Shown here piece by piece: positions 11,201 to 17,187 of a stretch of 48,504 bases of DNA (position 1 is the stretch's first letter; each line of letters starts with the position of its first letter). Source of the stretch: Chrysochromulina tobinii (Eukaryota; Haptophyta; Prymnesiales; Chrysochromulinaceae); assembly GCA_001275005.1 (NCBI GenBank), contig JWZX01003359.1:1-48504 (forward strand). The letters run 5' to 3'. A program made the translations under genes and the position numbers. The notes under the pieces are model-generated. The model worked only from the letters and a program-made list of their open reading frames with translations, searched no databases and had not been told where the DNA came from.

Positions 11201-13509
11201 TCCGCGCGCAGACGGGCATGCGCACGCAGGTCAACCTAATCATCGACCTGGTCAACAACCTCCTGGTGCTTGAGCGTACACTCTCGACGCTGACCATCTC
11301 GCTCACCTCGCAGCTGTACCAGACGCTCACCGAGCTCGTGCAGGGCCCGTGTCCGGGCAACCAGCGCTTCCTCATCGGCACGAACTTGTGTGACATGGCC
11401 GTGCGCTTCTTGCACGGTGCGTACAACGACTGCGAGCTTTCCAAGGTGATCGAGCTGAAAATGGACTGCCTCAAGCTGCTCCTCGCGATGGTCGAAGGGC
11501 AGCATTCGGACCTGATCCCGCGCCGCATCGCCTCGTCGCTCAACTTTCCAAAGCTCATCAAGGAGCAGGAGGACGCCTTCGAGCGCTCGCGCGCCATCGA
11601 AAAGGGATGGCCCCATAACGTGGGCGACATGGACAAACTCGAACAAGCATATCTGCATCTCGGCTTCTACTTCTTTCTGCTCGTCAAGACGCTCTCCAAG
11701 ACGGCGCCCTCGCTGCTCGAGTACTGCGAGGCGAAGGCGAAGAGCCACCAATTCTTTGCGGCGAATACCGGCGCGATTGAGATCGTACTCTCCGACAAGA
11801 CGCTCGAGGAGGTCTACTTCCCAATCCCCACGCTGTGCACGTGGCTCTCCGAGAATTCGATCGCCCTCCTGGAGCAGGAGGTCGACCGCACCACGCCGCA
11901 GAAGCGCGTGGAGGATTTCGTCAAGCGCTCCGAAGATCTGATCCATGAGATGGAGCACAACGAGCGCGTCTCGCACATCTGGCAGCTGCATCTCCTCGCC
12001 CAAGCCCGCGACAGGATCCGGACCGCCATGTTCGTCCTCTCGATCTTCATGAACTTCATCATCCTCGTGTTCACAGTGCCCGAGACGGTCTGCATCGAAG
12101 GGCCCGATCCTCACGGGATGGAAAAGTCCGGCACGTGCCTGCACGAAGGCGAGGGCCGAGGCGACGGCGACGGCTTGAGCGGCTACTGGGACGTGCAGTT
12201 CCAGCCGTATTGGCTCGGCTATGTCATCACGTTCCTCGGGGTGGTGCTCTCGACGCTCGCATTCGCGGCCCTGCTCGCGCACTGCATCTCGACGCTGCCG
12301 CTCACGCTGCGCTCTGCTTGGGCAGAGCGCGGCGTGAAATTCGACATTCAGGTCATTAAGGACAAGGACAAGAAGGACATCAAGATCAGTTTCAACATCG
12401 AGCCTCTCGAAGAGACGGCGAAGAAGAAGAAGACGACGAGCGACCTGATGAGGCAGAAGGAGCCCGAGGAGATCGAGCCGTCCTACTGTCTTGGCAAGCT
12501 TGACCTCGAGAGTAAGGACAAGGACATGAGCAATGAAAAGAGGGATGAGTACCTGAAGAAGTTCAAACGCTCGGTGCTGCTGCGCACGCCGATGCGCGTG
12601 CTCCTCGAGGATAAGATGTTCGCAGGCTATTACCTGCCGTACCTCACCCTGTGCGCGCTGGGGCTCTTCGCATCGCCCTTTTGCTTCGTCGTGACGCTCT
12701 TCGACATGGTCTACCGCTCGCCGCTGCTCCAGAAGGTCATCGAGTCCGTCACTGTCAACTCGGAGTCGCTCGCGCGCACCTTCATGCTGGTCGCCGTGGT
12801 GGTCTACCACTTCGCGCTGCTTGGCCAGCTCTTCTTCCGCGAAGACTACCAATGGCAATTCACCGACAGTGAAGGCAACGCGACGTCCGTGGACCTGTGC
12901 GCCACCACGATGGAGTGTGTCATGACGACCTTCTACCTCGGACTCTCGTACTCCGGGCTCGCGCAGGGCCTGGACGACGTACGCATCGAATGGCACGCGA
13001 ACCCGCAGACCGCACGCATCCGCTGGCTCGTCGATTTGCTCTTCTTCATCATCGTGATTGTGATGCTGCTGAACATCATCTTCGGCATCGTCATCGACAC
13101 CTTCGCGCAGCAGCGCGACCTTCAGGCGAAGACCAAGGAGAACATGGAGAACGTGTGCTTCATCTGCGGCATCGACCGCAACTCCTTTGACCGGAAGCAC
13201 CGCTTCGGCTACGATCACCACATCCACCACGAGCATAACAGCATGCACTACCTTGCCTTCCTCGTCCACCTGCGCACCAAAAACCGGGTCGAGTATACCG
13301 GCCCTGAGACGTACGTGAGTAAACTTCTCGAGCAGGGCGACCTTTCCTTCTTCCCGATCCTCAGGACCTCGACCATTGTCTACGAGGATGAGATCTCCAA
13401 CGAGCTCCTCCTAGAGAGCATTCGCGACTCACGCCAAACACTCCTTGCCGCGCAGGAGCGCATCGAGGCAGCTGTTGATGCGAATTCGGCCGCGTTGGCT
13501 CATATGTAG
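2281..13509 (+). CDS. ITPR: Giant inositol 1,4,5-trisphosphate receptor-like calcium channel
   Basis: Probable intracellular Ca2+-release channel of 3742 residues, longer than animal IP3Rs (about 2700). The start is the first ATG of an uninterrupted frame, about 25 residues before the first family block (LRIGDTIALC). Order: suppressor/MIR-type domain around residues 25-480 with a conserved T395-G396-R397, RIH armadillo domains from about 790, RIH-associated domain about 2947-3095, then membrane segments near 3250, 3310, 3450, 3496 and 3583. The C-terminus keeps FGIVIDTFA, the CCHH zinc site C3626, C3629, H3647 and H3652, and YTGPETYV. Oddities: no intron in 11 kb; polyalanine (about 321-333), Gly/Ala-rich (about 540-605), EIG-repeat (about 2030) and KGGxKGG (about 2450) insertions; and an altered pore filter. 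An ER membrane location is inferred from the family. Confidence 0.93.
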   Translation: MSMHKHDPDEPRLDPLLPGKSTVQLRIGDTIALCVQRDGKFCVISSEGFVELGSSLRELALSTTVPWTLLDCMWVVTQKHQYDAQRNLQRYRQKSSQQSLKQGDQKKVMSKSAMPLSVGDVAASAMSVSSRQARELQDAQRRAQTEFQAALLTERLSNAARNEEKRGMAITYGETIQLMHLKSRKYMVFNPKRRALAMGCYSVRLEAEGSDDAWLTVGPCYPFQFEGGAVYNHDMLTLHSVKRQLWLHCGASEAVDYLGEGGSSALGTAAASSNGPALAIADEVNAAPRGTALQLVVLRSCTAGSSAGASSGGGDGGHAPAAAAAAAAAAAAPTGESGPENPDGFESAIMSAMVPPADSHIRCGDIIALYHCDEQRHMMAKGTFNEGNASPNGNTGRSDALFAAGSSGDYASANALWQIQAPQGLCFDKVVSGKQSAGSPNAGYCLQHLASGRYLYAHPPNKPPRNQNALAAQAEADKVAAARTHGITGGIFGLSATASKDEVDRARRRGLGGMLADIASPVSTAREVAKAPAQRPEDIGSVLTAGVGKTGAGIGEALGAFGTGDVVGALGASTDTVVGLIGTLGTATQASIGAIGSATGDLLKTPLFNTSSQEKKDGPEDVDKDVDTEDSNEFGNRLVLSVAPLSVGPPSLFELHVSQTTAKTLQADALVRLRHIDSGGWVSTRKVSPKAVEGAEGVERGDVTPTAAGGNQPAVRCVVSSECYVRDGLIIERPTAVTNTFLAVAGVTHHLVAHAAELTAGRLTGAEARPFTIKCLQYLISYLKVDEQEAGHGGRVSTSFLQEVMRELGVLQALVTLLTVPFERLGTVAFHKLDTDKPLLPQSKVAAKLLYHCIAGNALSCTQINHAIPRLEPAARKGIGIGEVLQEVFAEVPVETAQIDFWLHLLAKARRGAGSEADYTGGAMILSLLHAFCYRLAQPVISNQNLIALKLILAPGSTLLDEVQFLEPGRFGLNPKTFSKDAEPTLVRRGDHIDQRLLAPAASRAGRSLRRSSSGVVMAAASGAVVTQASLEDFGADVIGGLALGGRGLAKGGKALLKISEKASIKGGERLRRTTLEINSVSALSPTSSGEPAGAATTTGVDGVTMAGVDAAGKQAAAAAPTASNDSQRFAKKFAHLKSDTPCSALASGPVSAPAQGTDQLNATQDPVVKKPSAFDEWTALRETLAPLPPPPADPSAWEGEEANSEVLRFRVLQEPALLCVVKRRRVLTAKGHAQEQLCLSPFDRSAVKARGSADQFGGWTPLSDLQGARNVELLEYYLNELRLLGGLVQGHNGLTVQTVRALYPFSLCMEIIREKSVACEVRAAVCILVRQLYVEAATRELRPYNQSVWDWDALLDCADGSALPPPEACLSRPPPLTDEMGEAEEGNLPAAQAKEAKATQDAKAVLPESPSGEFSGVKEVHNEVLAVAESVPEVVSSPPVKGLASLAGLLGGLRKKNAEAKLPSEETKRIDDTPLPAAQQLATEVSKYIERESQNTMINKMEMQFLGGMLDLAVHLLRYGQLNDLGLISRMFESAVNALAVPVERPIDDTDQTAREAFDSLLSCKSLLCQLLEALLEYRLHLRVGNVLRNLRLRVLGLPRQPRSLQSNVGQAAVPTQGKQHAKEKPPSTPVTSRAVSFASGVNGYERLLEEGAGGSVRNDAVASAVLAVSAPVDSSQGRAASPSRAGRLADEDKGIDIYEELSFANKFLEWGESEKIMTKALVQTATEARGCKPELVSEALRMLFAQFNQARLLFTAIQGVVLVKKPLSPAAARVANADAMKNLGNTLSGAASSTQWSGGIDDWTFLGRAANAAAAATATLEAEQQEKRFLAAETGRFLARKMIASALGPNERDEATTMARNIRVLKRIIGALRALASTDPMREAAIVLSNVAVAVHQLRLLCRTPHQRRLHRSFGAHEVVCEALRVLQQVEEGMSHGSTTGAVQTPSDEGSFKEKSSSGPMTPRLPAKELLAAREEAFDFLAAFCGSSLSDLAQAQGADAADAGGRISPSQSEIGETGSARLARSPAEIGEIGEIGEIGSAGSATSGEGSPTGSLHEGSRPASPTSTFGGKRSSLDSRAEPWCASPSVSVHSGGSVASASSSKEQPSTEVYGKDPQNQEALFPYFDLILDHMPRVRKATLCSRMVLDGNTRNCGSVTDAQLDKIVNLMIDKSGRYSWYLDVLLSLARGLPDADSSAAVKIMRKLVDVTPTGYLLILYSGAQGRERRALELASLKAELSQETSMVAFHHALVQLLAELAAGLANEVEMLVQSIVPLHEVCAHICDAFCPYAIRASFLVLLLEGYTVTALKVQSLVQSPAVWQVIAIFSAELKSLLECIAGHGDDEDRAQASLGLRDSSRGPSFFEAGLWFLVAFLEKHVSTEVLRADHVAALFSLQRISARMLGIEKARDRAARARAAGTPLAVKNMEESLKYAILSDEQRQKPEDPPKGVAKGGAKGGVKGGECNAANGAASSDSSGRSVRGRDPSAASAPVPAPEPPKSPTSTHAAVHLALSAPQRTLLSTILMALKDKGIGMGQSAWANAGLRMGISAVLKPHRKLDAKAAALAQKEAEMTKMVMTAVNRETRPDPNDVFAAVNEIVKEGKSGIAAADVAKLAAQKGATGAKKYIQGEIRQGDEDEVVSGVPVKLAEEEGSSRKEEDSSRKPYDDLLWIYDSDTGLEVVTKIGDALELVRSKIERWEEMDFREAVGVFREPRDAVRPLIDQLKMTNTSLTSGQNAVRDRAAIALVQDRCLRVLQALLKGDKGVNQTMQTRLNDMGVTQVMVRALGTSDSDQTFEAALELGTALLEGGNVRVQQTIYRELRDSGTNISLARLSQALNRQCLKIRTFFSEQEQALWYAKVLEPHLEQAREAWRSGRPFQSQSTQSLGRRGSTAALHQAVQATVAAGERQLAEAAAAEQRRRNPFQQRRPERSAGQRVNGERTKVIDLRLACKVLIFIECATEGHYTEMQEYFRAQTGMRTQVNLIIDLVNNLLVLERTLSTLTISLTSQLYQTLTELVQGPCPGNQRFLIGTNLCDMAVRFLHGAYNDCELSKVIELKMDCLKLLLAMVEGQHSDLIPRRIASSLNFPKLIKEQEDAFERSRAIEKGWPHNVGDMDKLEQAYLHLGFYFFLLVKTLSKTAPSLLEYCEAKAKSHQFFAANTGAIEIVLSDKTLEEVYFPIPTLCTWLSENSIALLEQEVDRTTPQKRVEDFVKRSEDLIHEMEHNERVSHIWQLHLLAQARDRIRTAMFVLSIFMNFIILVFTVPETVCIEGPDPHGMEKSGTCLHEGEGRGDGDGLSGYWDVQFQPYWLGYVITFLGVVLSTLAFAALLAHCISTLPLTLRSAWAERGVKFDIQVIKDKDKKDIKISFNIEPLEETAKKKKTTSDLMRQKEPEEIEPSYCLGKLDLESKDKDMSNEKRDEYLKKFKRSVLLRTPMRVLLEDKMFAGYYLPYLTLCALGLFASPFCFVVTLFDMVYRSPLLQKVIESVTVNSESLARTFMLVAVVVYHFALLGQLFFREDYQWQFTDSEGNATSVDLCATTMECVMTTFYLGLSYSGLAQGLDDVRIEWHANPQTARIRWLVDLLFFIIVIVMLLNIIFGIVIDTFAQQRDLQAKTKENMENVCFICGIDRNSFDRKHRFGYDHHIHHEHNSMHYLAFLVHLRTKNRVEYTGPETYVSKLLEQGDLSFFPILRTSTIVYEDEISNELLLESIRDSRQTLLAAQERIEAAVDANSAALAHM
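3241..3276 (+). repeat. GCG/GCC triplet run (polyalanine)
   Basis: A near-pure run of Ala codons within the IP3R-like gene. It encodes about 13 consecutive alanines between conserved blocks of the N-terminal domain and is likely length-variable. Confidence 0.85.
8368..8403 (+). repeat. 9-bp tandem repeat GAGATTGGC x4
   Basis: Four perfect units encode EIG EIG EIG EIG inside a disordered linker of the IP3R-like protein. Degenerate copies of the same motif extend upstream to about 8320, suggesting ongoing slippage expansion. Confidence 0.85.
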
Positions 13510-14031
13510 CGTCGGACGTGGAAATGCGTCTGGAGTGAGTTGGAATCTTGTCCTGTGTGTTTGTGCAGCGGTCCGTCGCACTCGAAGCAAAACCCCAAAG
13601 AGCGTCGCGTGGGAGTAGTCTGGTCCGGATTAGACACACGAAATCGAAAACCATCCCGAGCTTCCCGACAGGGCGCTTACAGGGCGCAGGAGGGCGCGGG
13701 GCCCCAGACCCCCGGCGGCGCCACCGAATAAATTAATTCTGCGTCCGGCGCCCGGACCCGGGGCGGCCGACTCCAACCGGCAAGCCACCGTGCGGTGGTC
13801 TCGCTTCGTTCCGTCTCGCTACGCTAGACTCGCTTTTCACGCGTCCAAACGCGTCCGCCGCGCGCCGGCGCCTTCTAAATCGAATAACAAAACTTAAACT
13901 AACCGCCCCGCGGGGCTAAGCGCTGGGTCCATACCTCGAGACCTCAAGGCTACGTATTTCTATATCTCCCCCTCTCAAGACTCTAAGGTGGGCGTCGTCC
14001 AGGAGCAGGGGGGGCCGCACGGAGACCGACA
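13510..14031. other. Intergenic between convergent genes
   Basis: No gene is supported. The stretch contains an AT island (AATAAATTAATT near 13729) in otherwise GC-rich DNA, plus short CTCGCT-type tandem motifs near 13800. It presumably holds the 3' ends of both flanking transcripts. Confidence 0.5.
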
Positions 14032-15297
14032 TTACTCAGACAAGCCCAAGGCCGCAGTGCTCGGCGTCGCTGAGCTCGCAACCCACGCGGGCCAGCCGAC
14101 GGCCTGCTCGCCCCTGCTCGGGTGGCAGCCGCCCCAGCGGCACGTATGGAAGTGAAGCTCGGCGACGCGTGGATTGAGCGCCGTCATGAGCACAGGGCTG
14201 CCGGATTGCCTCGTCGGGTCGTACCGGTAGAGGAGCGGCGGAAAGGCCGAGGGAGCGCCGGTGCCCATTAAGGCGCTCACACGCTTCCACGGCTCGACGA
14301 AACCCTGCTCCTTGGCGAGCTCCCGCAACTTCTTGTCGCCCAGGTTCATGTCGAGCACGACGGTCAGGTTTGATGGCGGCGCAAACGGCCGCCAGCCGCT
14401 GTCGAGCGAGTTCGAATGAACCTTGGTCCATGTTGCGTGGGCGAGCGTGACGTTGCGGGACACGCATCGAGTGAGCCACAGGCCTTGTACGGCCGCGCAG
14501 TCGTTAGGGCACTTGCCGTCACCCATGGCGGCGAGCCAGCGCCGCGGGAAGTCACACGTCGCTATCGAGTGCGCCAGGCTGATGCCCCGAACCTCGATCT
14601 CGTGCGTCGGCGCGGGCGCAATTGGACGCGCTCCAACCGGGCAACCTCGTTCCTTCGAGAGCGTGGCGTGCACGGCCTTGGCCGATAGCGTCGGATCATC
14701 TTCGAACTGGCCACCCCAGCAGCCGTCGCGAAGGTGGTCGAGGTCACCGTTGCCCGTCCAAGCCATCAACCCCCACCACAGAAGCCCGTCGGCATGCGGG
14801 AGCCGAGCTAACTCAAAGCGCAGCGCGGACAGGCTGATGAAGATGTCGTCCTCGGTTTTCGCCACGAAGCGTGCGTTGGGCCAGCTTTCCACGGCGTGAG
14901 CGAACCAAGCGTGAACGAGCTCGTGGCACCGGCAGAGCTGGAGTGGCCGAGGCTGCCGCTCCACCGCTGCCGCCGCCGCCGCCGTGATTGGCAACGGCAG
15001 ACCGAGAAGATCTCCGTAAACAGCACTTTCCTTGGCGAGTTCCTGAGCCACGTGCGCCGGGTCTAGATGCTGCTCATTCTGCGAGTCCAATCGGCGACGC
15101 GGTCTCCGCCTGTTCTTGTGAGTGGTCGCCGAACTTGGCGGCTCTGGGACCACGAATTTTACCACTATGTCCGACGGTTGTTCTTTCAGCCACGTTTGGC
15201 GTATCGATGCACGGTTTCTCATGGCAGATAAGGGATCACGTGTGGAGTGTTCAGAGGGCATGATGCCCACGACAATCATCGGGTGTGCTCGAGACAT
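14032..15297 (-). CDS. GT31-like beta-1,3-glycosyltransferase (galactosyltransferase family)
   Basis: Likely adds a hexose to glycans in the secretory pathway. From the chosen ATG the protein has 421 residues. Family hallmarks appear at the right spacing: MIVVGIMPSEHS and RNRASIRQTW (residues 7-36, the R-x-x-I-R-x-T-W block), YGDLL near 94, and a DxD-like KTEDDIF with E149-D150-D151. The open frame continues upstream to 15642, but an earlier ATG at 15516 would overlap the start of the divergent ECO1 gene, and the extra residues look like translated AT-rich promoter. The cost of this start is that no N-terminal membrane anchor is visible, unlike typical Golgi GT31 enzymes, so a missed 5' exon is possible. 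It shares its promoter with ECO1. Confidence 0.8.
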   Translation of the reverse strand: MSRAHPMIVVGIMPSEHSTRDPLSAMRNRASIRQTWLKEQPSDIVVKFVVPEPPSSATTHKNRRRPRRRLDSQNEQHLDPAHVAQELAKESAVYGDLLGLPLPITAAAAAAVERQPRPLQLCRCHELVHAWFAHAVESWPNARFVAKTEDDIFISLSALRFELARLPHADGLLWWGLMAWTGNGDLDHLRDGCWGGQFEDDPTLSAKAVHATLSKERGCPVGARPIAPAPTHEIEVRGISLAHSIATCDFPRRWLAAMGDGKCPNDCAAVQGLWLTRCVSRNVTLAHATWTKVHSNSLDSGWRPFAPPSNLTVVLDMNLGDKKLRELAKEQGFVEPWKRVSALMGTGAPSAFPPLLYRYDPTRQSGSPVLMTALNPRVAELHFHTCRWGGCHPSRGEQAVGWPAWVASSATPSTAALGLSE

Positions 15298-15514
15298 CGC
15301 CACAAAGGAGAAATGGCATATAATCACATTTGCAAAAGTGGTTCGCACATTATTAGACTTTTCTTTCCCTGGCCCCTGGAGGGGAGAATCCCAGTGCATC
15401 CAAATCGGAACGGGAAGAACTACTGTAAGGAGAACTGGAGAACTCCCGCGCTTCGCCGACTGTGGCTCGCCGGCAACATGGGCGTCCTCCACCGCGGCCA
15501 CACGCTGCTCGGCC
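15298..15514. promoter_or_regulatory. Shared divergent promoter, GT31-like / ECO1
   Basis: An AT-richer island of about 217 bp separates the two divergent start codons. It includes a TATA-like GCATATAATC near 15317 and an AT stretch near 15350. The base-composition shift and gene orientation are seen; promoter function is inferred. Confidence 0.5.
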
Positions 15515-16372
15515 ATGCAAAAATTCTTGTCGGGCAAGGCAGGTAGCCGTCGCCCGTTAGCGGCGTCGCGTGTCGACGCTCCGCCACGTGGATCAGCCGC
15601 CGCTGGCAGCGCATCGCGCAAGCGCAAAGCCGCTGCCGACACGCCACTTGCACAGACTTACATCGACTTGGGACAGAAAAGCTTTGCGCGCATTGTTGAG
15701 TGTCCTGTGTGTGGACTTGCGTACACGCACGGCGAGGAGGCGGACGAGGCGCTGCACAAGCGCCACCACCGCCGCGCAGTGCAAGGGGTTCACATCCGCG
15801 GCGTTCTTGCGCAGCACATAATTGGCAGCGAGCGCACCGACTGCACCAGGCTCATTGCTCTGAGCGAGGGTGATGGAGCCGAGGCGCGACGCAGAGTAAT
15901 CGAAGCGGCGGCGCTGCTCGATCCGGAGCTTGGTGCCAAGGATGTTTCGCCTGCTTTCCGTGCCGTCCTCTGCCTCGAGGCAACAGGCCGAGTGCGAGCC
16001 TTCGTGATCACCGAACCTCTCCGACGAGCATATCGCGTGGTGCCGCGCGAGACACCGATCGAACGTGACGCGGCCGAGACGGGACAGGGTGAACGGCAAG
16101 CTACGACGGCTGAGGCAAGCATCGATGTCAGCAGCGTGCTCGCGCACGACGGTGTGCCACAAGAGGTCATGTGCGGTGTCTCGCACGTGTGGGTCGAGCC
16201 GCAGTACCGGCGGCGCGGCCTCGCACGCATGCTCCTCGACGCGGCTCGTCAGCGTTTTGCCGTGGGCTTCGAGTTGCCTCTGGATCAGATTGCGTTCTCT
16301 GGACCCACTGCGAACGGCCGCCGCCTTGCGGCTGCGTATACTGGCACAGAGCGCTTTCTTGTGTACGATTGA
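15515..16372 (+). CDS. ECO1: Cohesin acetyltransferase Eco1/ESCO family
   Basis: Predicted nuclear acetyltransferase that modifies the cohesin subunit Smc3 to establish sister-chromatid cohesion. The 285-residue protein has the diagnostic pairing. First is a CCHH zinc finger at C63, C66, H81 and H85 in the context TYIDLGQKSFARI...CPVCGLAYTHG. Second is a C-terminal GNAT domain with CGVSHVWV, the acetyl-CoA loop YRRRGLARMLL (near residue 232) and FSGPTANGRRLAAAY leading to the terminal FLVYD. This is close to yeast Eco1 in size (281) and much shorter than vertebrate ESCO1/2. The short basic N-terminus (KAGSRRP, SRKRKAAA) may carry a nuclear signal. ATG 15515 is the first that leaves the divergent promoter intact. 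Confidence 0.93.
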   Translation: MQKFLSGKAGSRRPLAASRVDAPPRGSAAAGSASRKRKAAADTPLAQTYIDLGQKSFARIVECPVCGLAYTHGEEADEALHKRHHRRAVQGVHIRGVLAQHIIGSERTDCTRLIALSEGDGAEARRRVIEAAALLDPELGAKDVSPAFRAVLCLEATGRVRAFVITEPLRRAYRVVPRETPIERDAAETGQGERQATTAEASIDVSSVLAHDGVPQEVMCGVSHVWVEPQYRRRGLARMLLDAARQRFAVGFELPLDQIAFSGPTANGRRLAAAYTGTERFLVYD

Positions 16373-17187
16373 CGGGGCGGGCGGGTGCGTTGACCGGACT
16401 CGGCGGCCGGGATGCCGTCGCGGCCGCGGGGCGGCGGGGACCAGGATCCCCGGGCGCGGGGGATGTTCCGTTCCGTTCGTGAGAGTCACTTCGCCTAACG
16501 TGCTGTATGCTGAGCGGTGAGCGCACCTTTGACCTTACCGATACCGTACGTACCGAGTACCATGGTAGACGTCTTCAGAGCGTCAGTACTCTCTCCACGC
16601 ACCACGGGCGGACGGACGAGTCGAGTCGAGTCTGTGGAACGACAGGTGCCGATAACTCGAGTGCTTTGTGCGATTGAACCTCTATAAGACAGTCGACACA
16701 CCACGCACGAGTGCGGCGGCGCGCAGCGAGAACTGCCCGAGAGACGCAGAGAGCTGCACGCCGCACGGATCGCCGTAGAAGAACGCCACCTGCCAGCTGA
16801 CTATGTGAAGCCGGCGTCCGTCGCGAGGCGAATTGAGAAATGGCGTGTCCAGCAGCCCCCTCGCGGCGAACCCGCCCCCTTGGCACACGGCACTGAACAT
16901 GATGCACCCCTGCCCTTAAGGCTGACTTGACCCTCGCGCCCGAGCCCCGGCCTGCCCGCCGCCCCCGGCCTGCCCTTCCCACCGCCTCGAACTACGCACG
17001 CGCCCCACCTCCCGACCCCCCTCGACGAGAGCCCAGCACGGCGCTGCGCCCTGTGGGGAACGCGAGCGCCGCGAGCGGGTCGGGCCCTGCCTCCGAGGGG
17101 TTGGCGTGAGTGTCCGCGCGCGCCGACGTCCGCGACTGCAGCGATGGACGCTCGCTCGCTCAGTGCGGCGCGCTCGGTGAGGCCCGC
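16373..17187. other. Intergenic between convergent genes ECO1 and the LRR protein
   Basis: No supported gene. A minus-strand open frame at 16682-16900 (72 codons from ATG) has a fairly protein-like composition but no recognised family. It could be a fragment or an unrecognised exon. The remainder is GC-rich and repetitive. Confidence 0.4.

Noticed and set aside
11236-13269. 677-codon minus-strand open frame opposite the channel C-terminus
   Set aside because: Shadow of the high-GC coding strand. The plus strand carries unambiguous IP3R motifs here.
15122-15514. Upstream extension of the ECO1 reading frame
   Set aside because: It runs antisense through the GT31-like coding region and shared promoter. 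The Eco1 family size fits the ATG at 15515.
14032-15642. Full 536-codon frame of the GT31-like gene extending over the ECO1 start
   Set aside because: The N-terminal part translates AT-rich promoter sequence and overlaps the divergent gene. The family homology begins right after ATG 15297.
16682-16900. Minus-strand frame of 72 codons with protein-like composition (begins MFSAVCQGGGF)
   Set aside because: No recognised family, no splice partner found, and short length in GC-rich DNA where random open frames are common. It could be a gene fragment.
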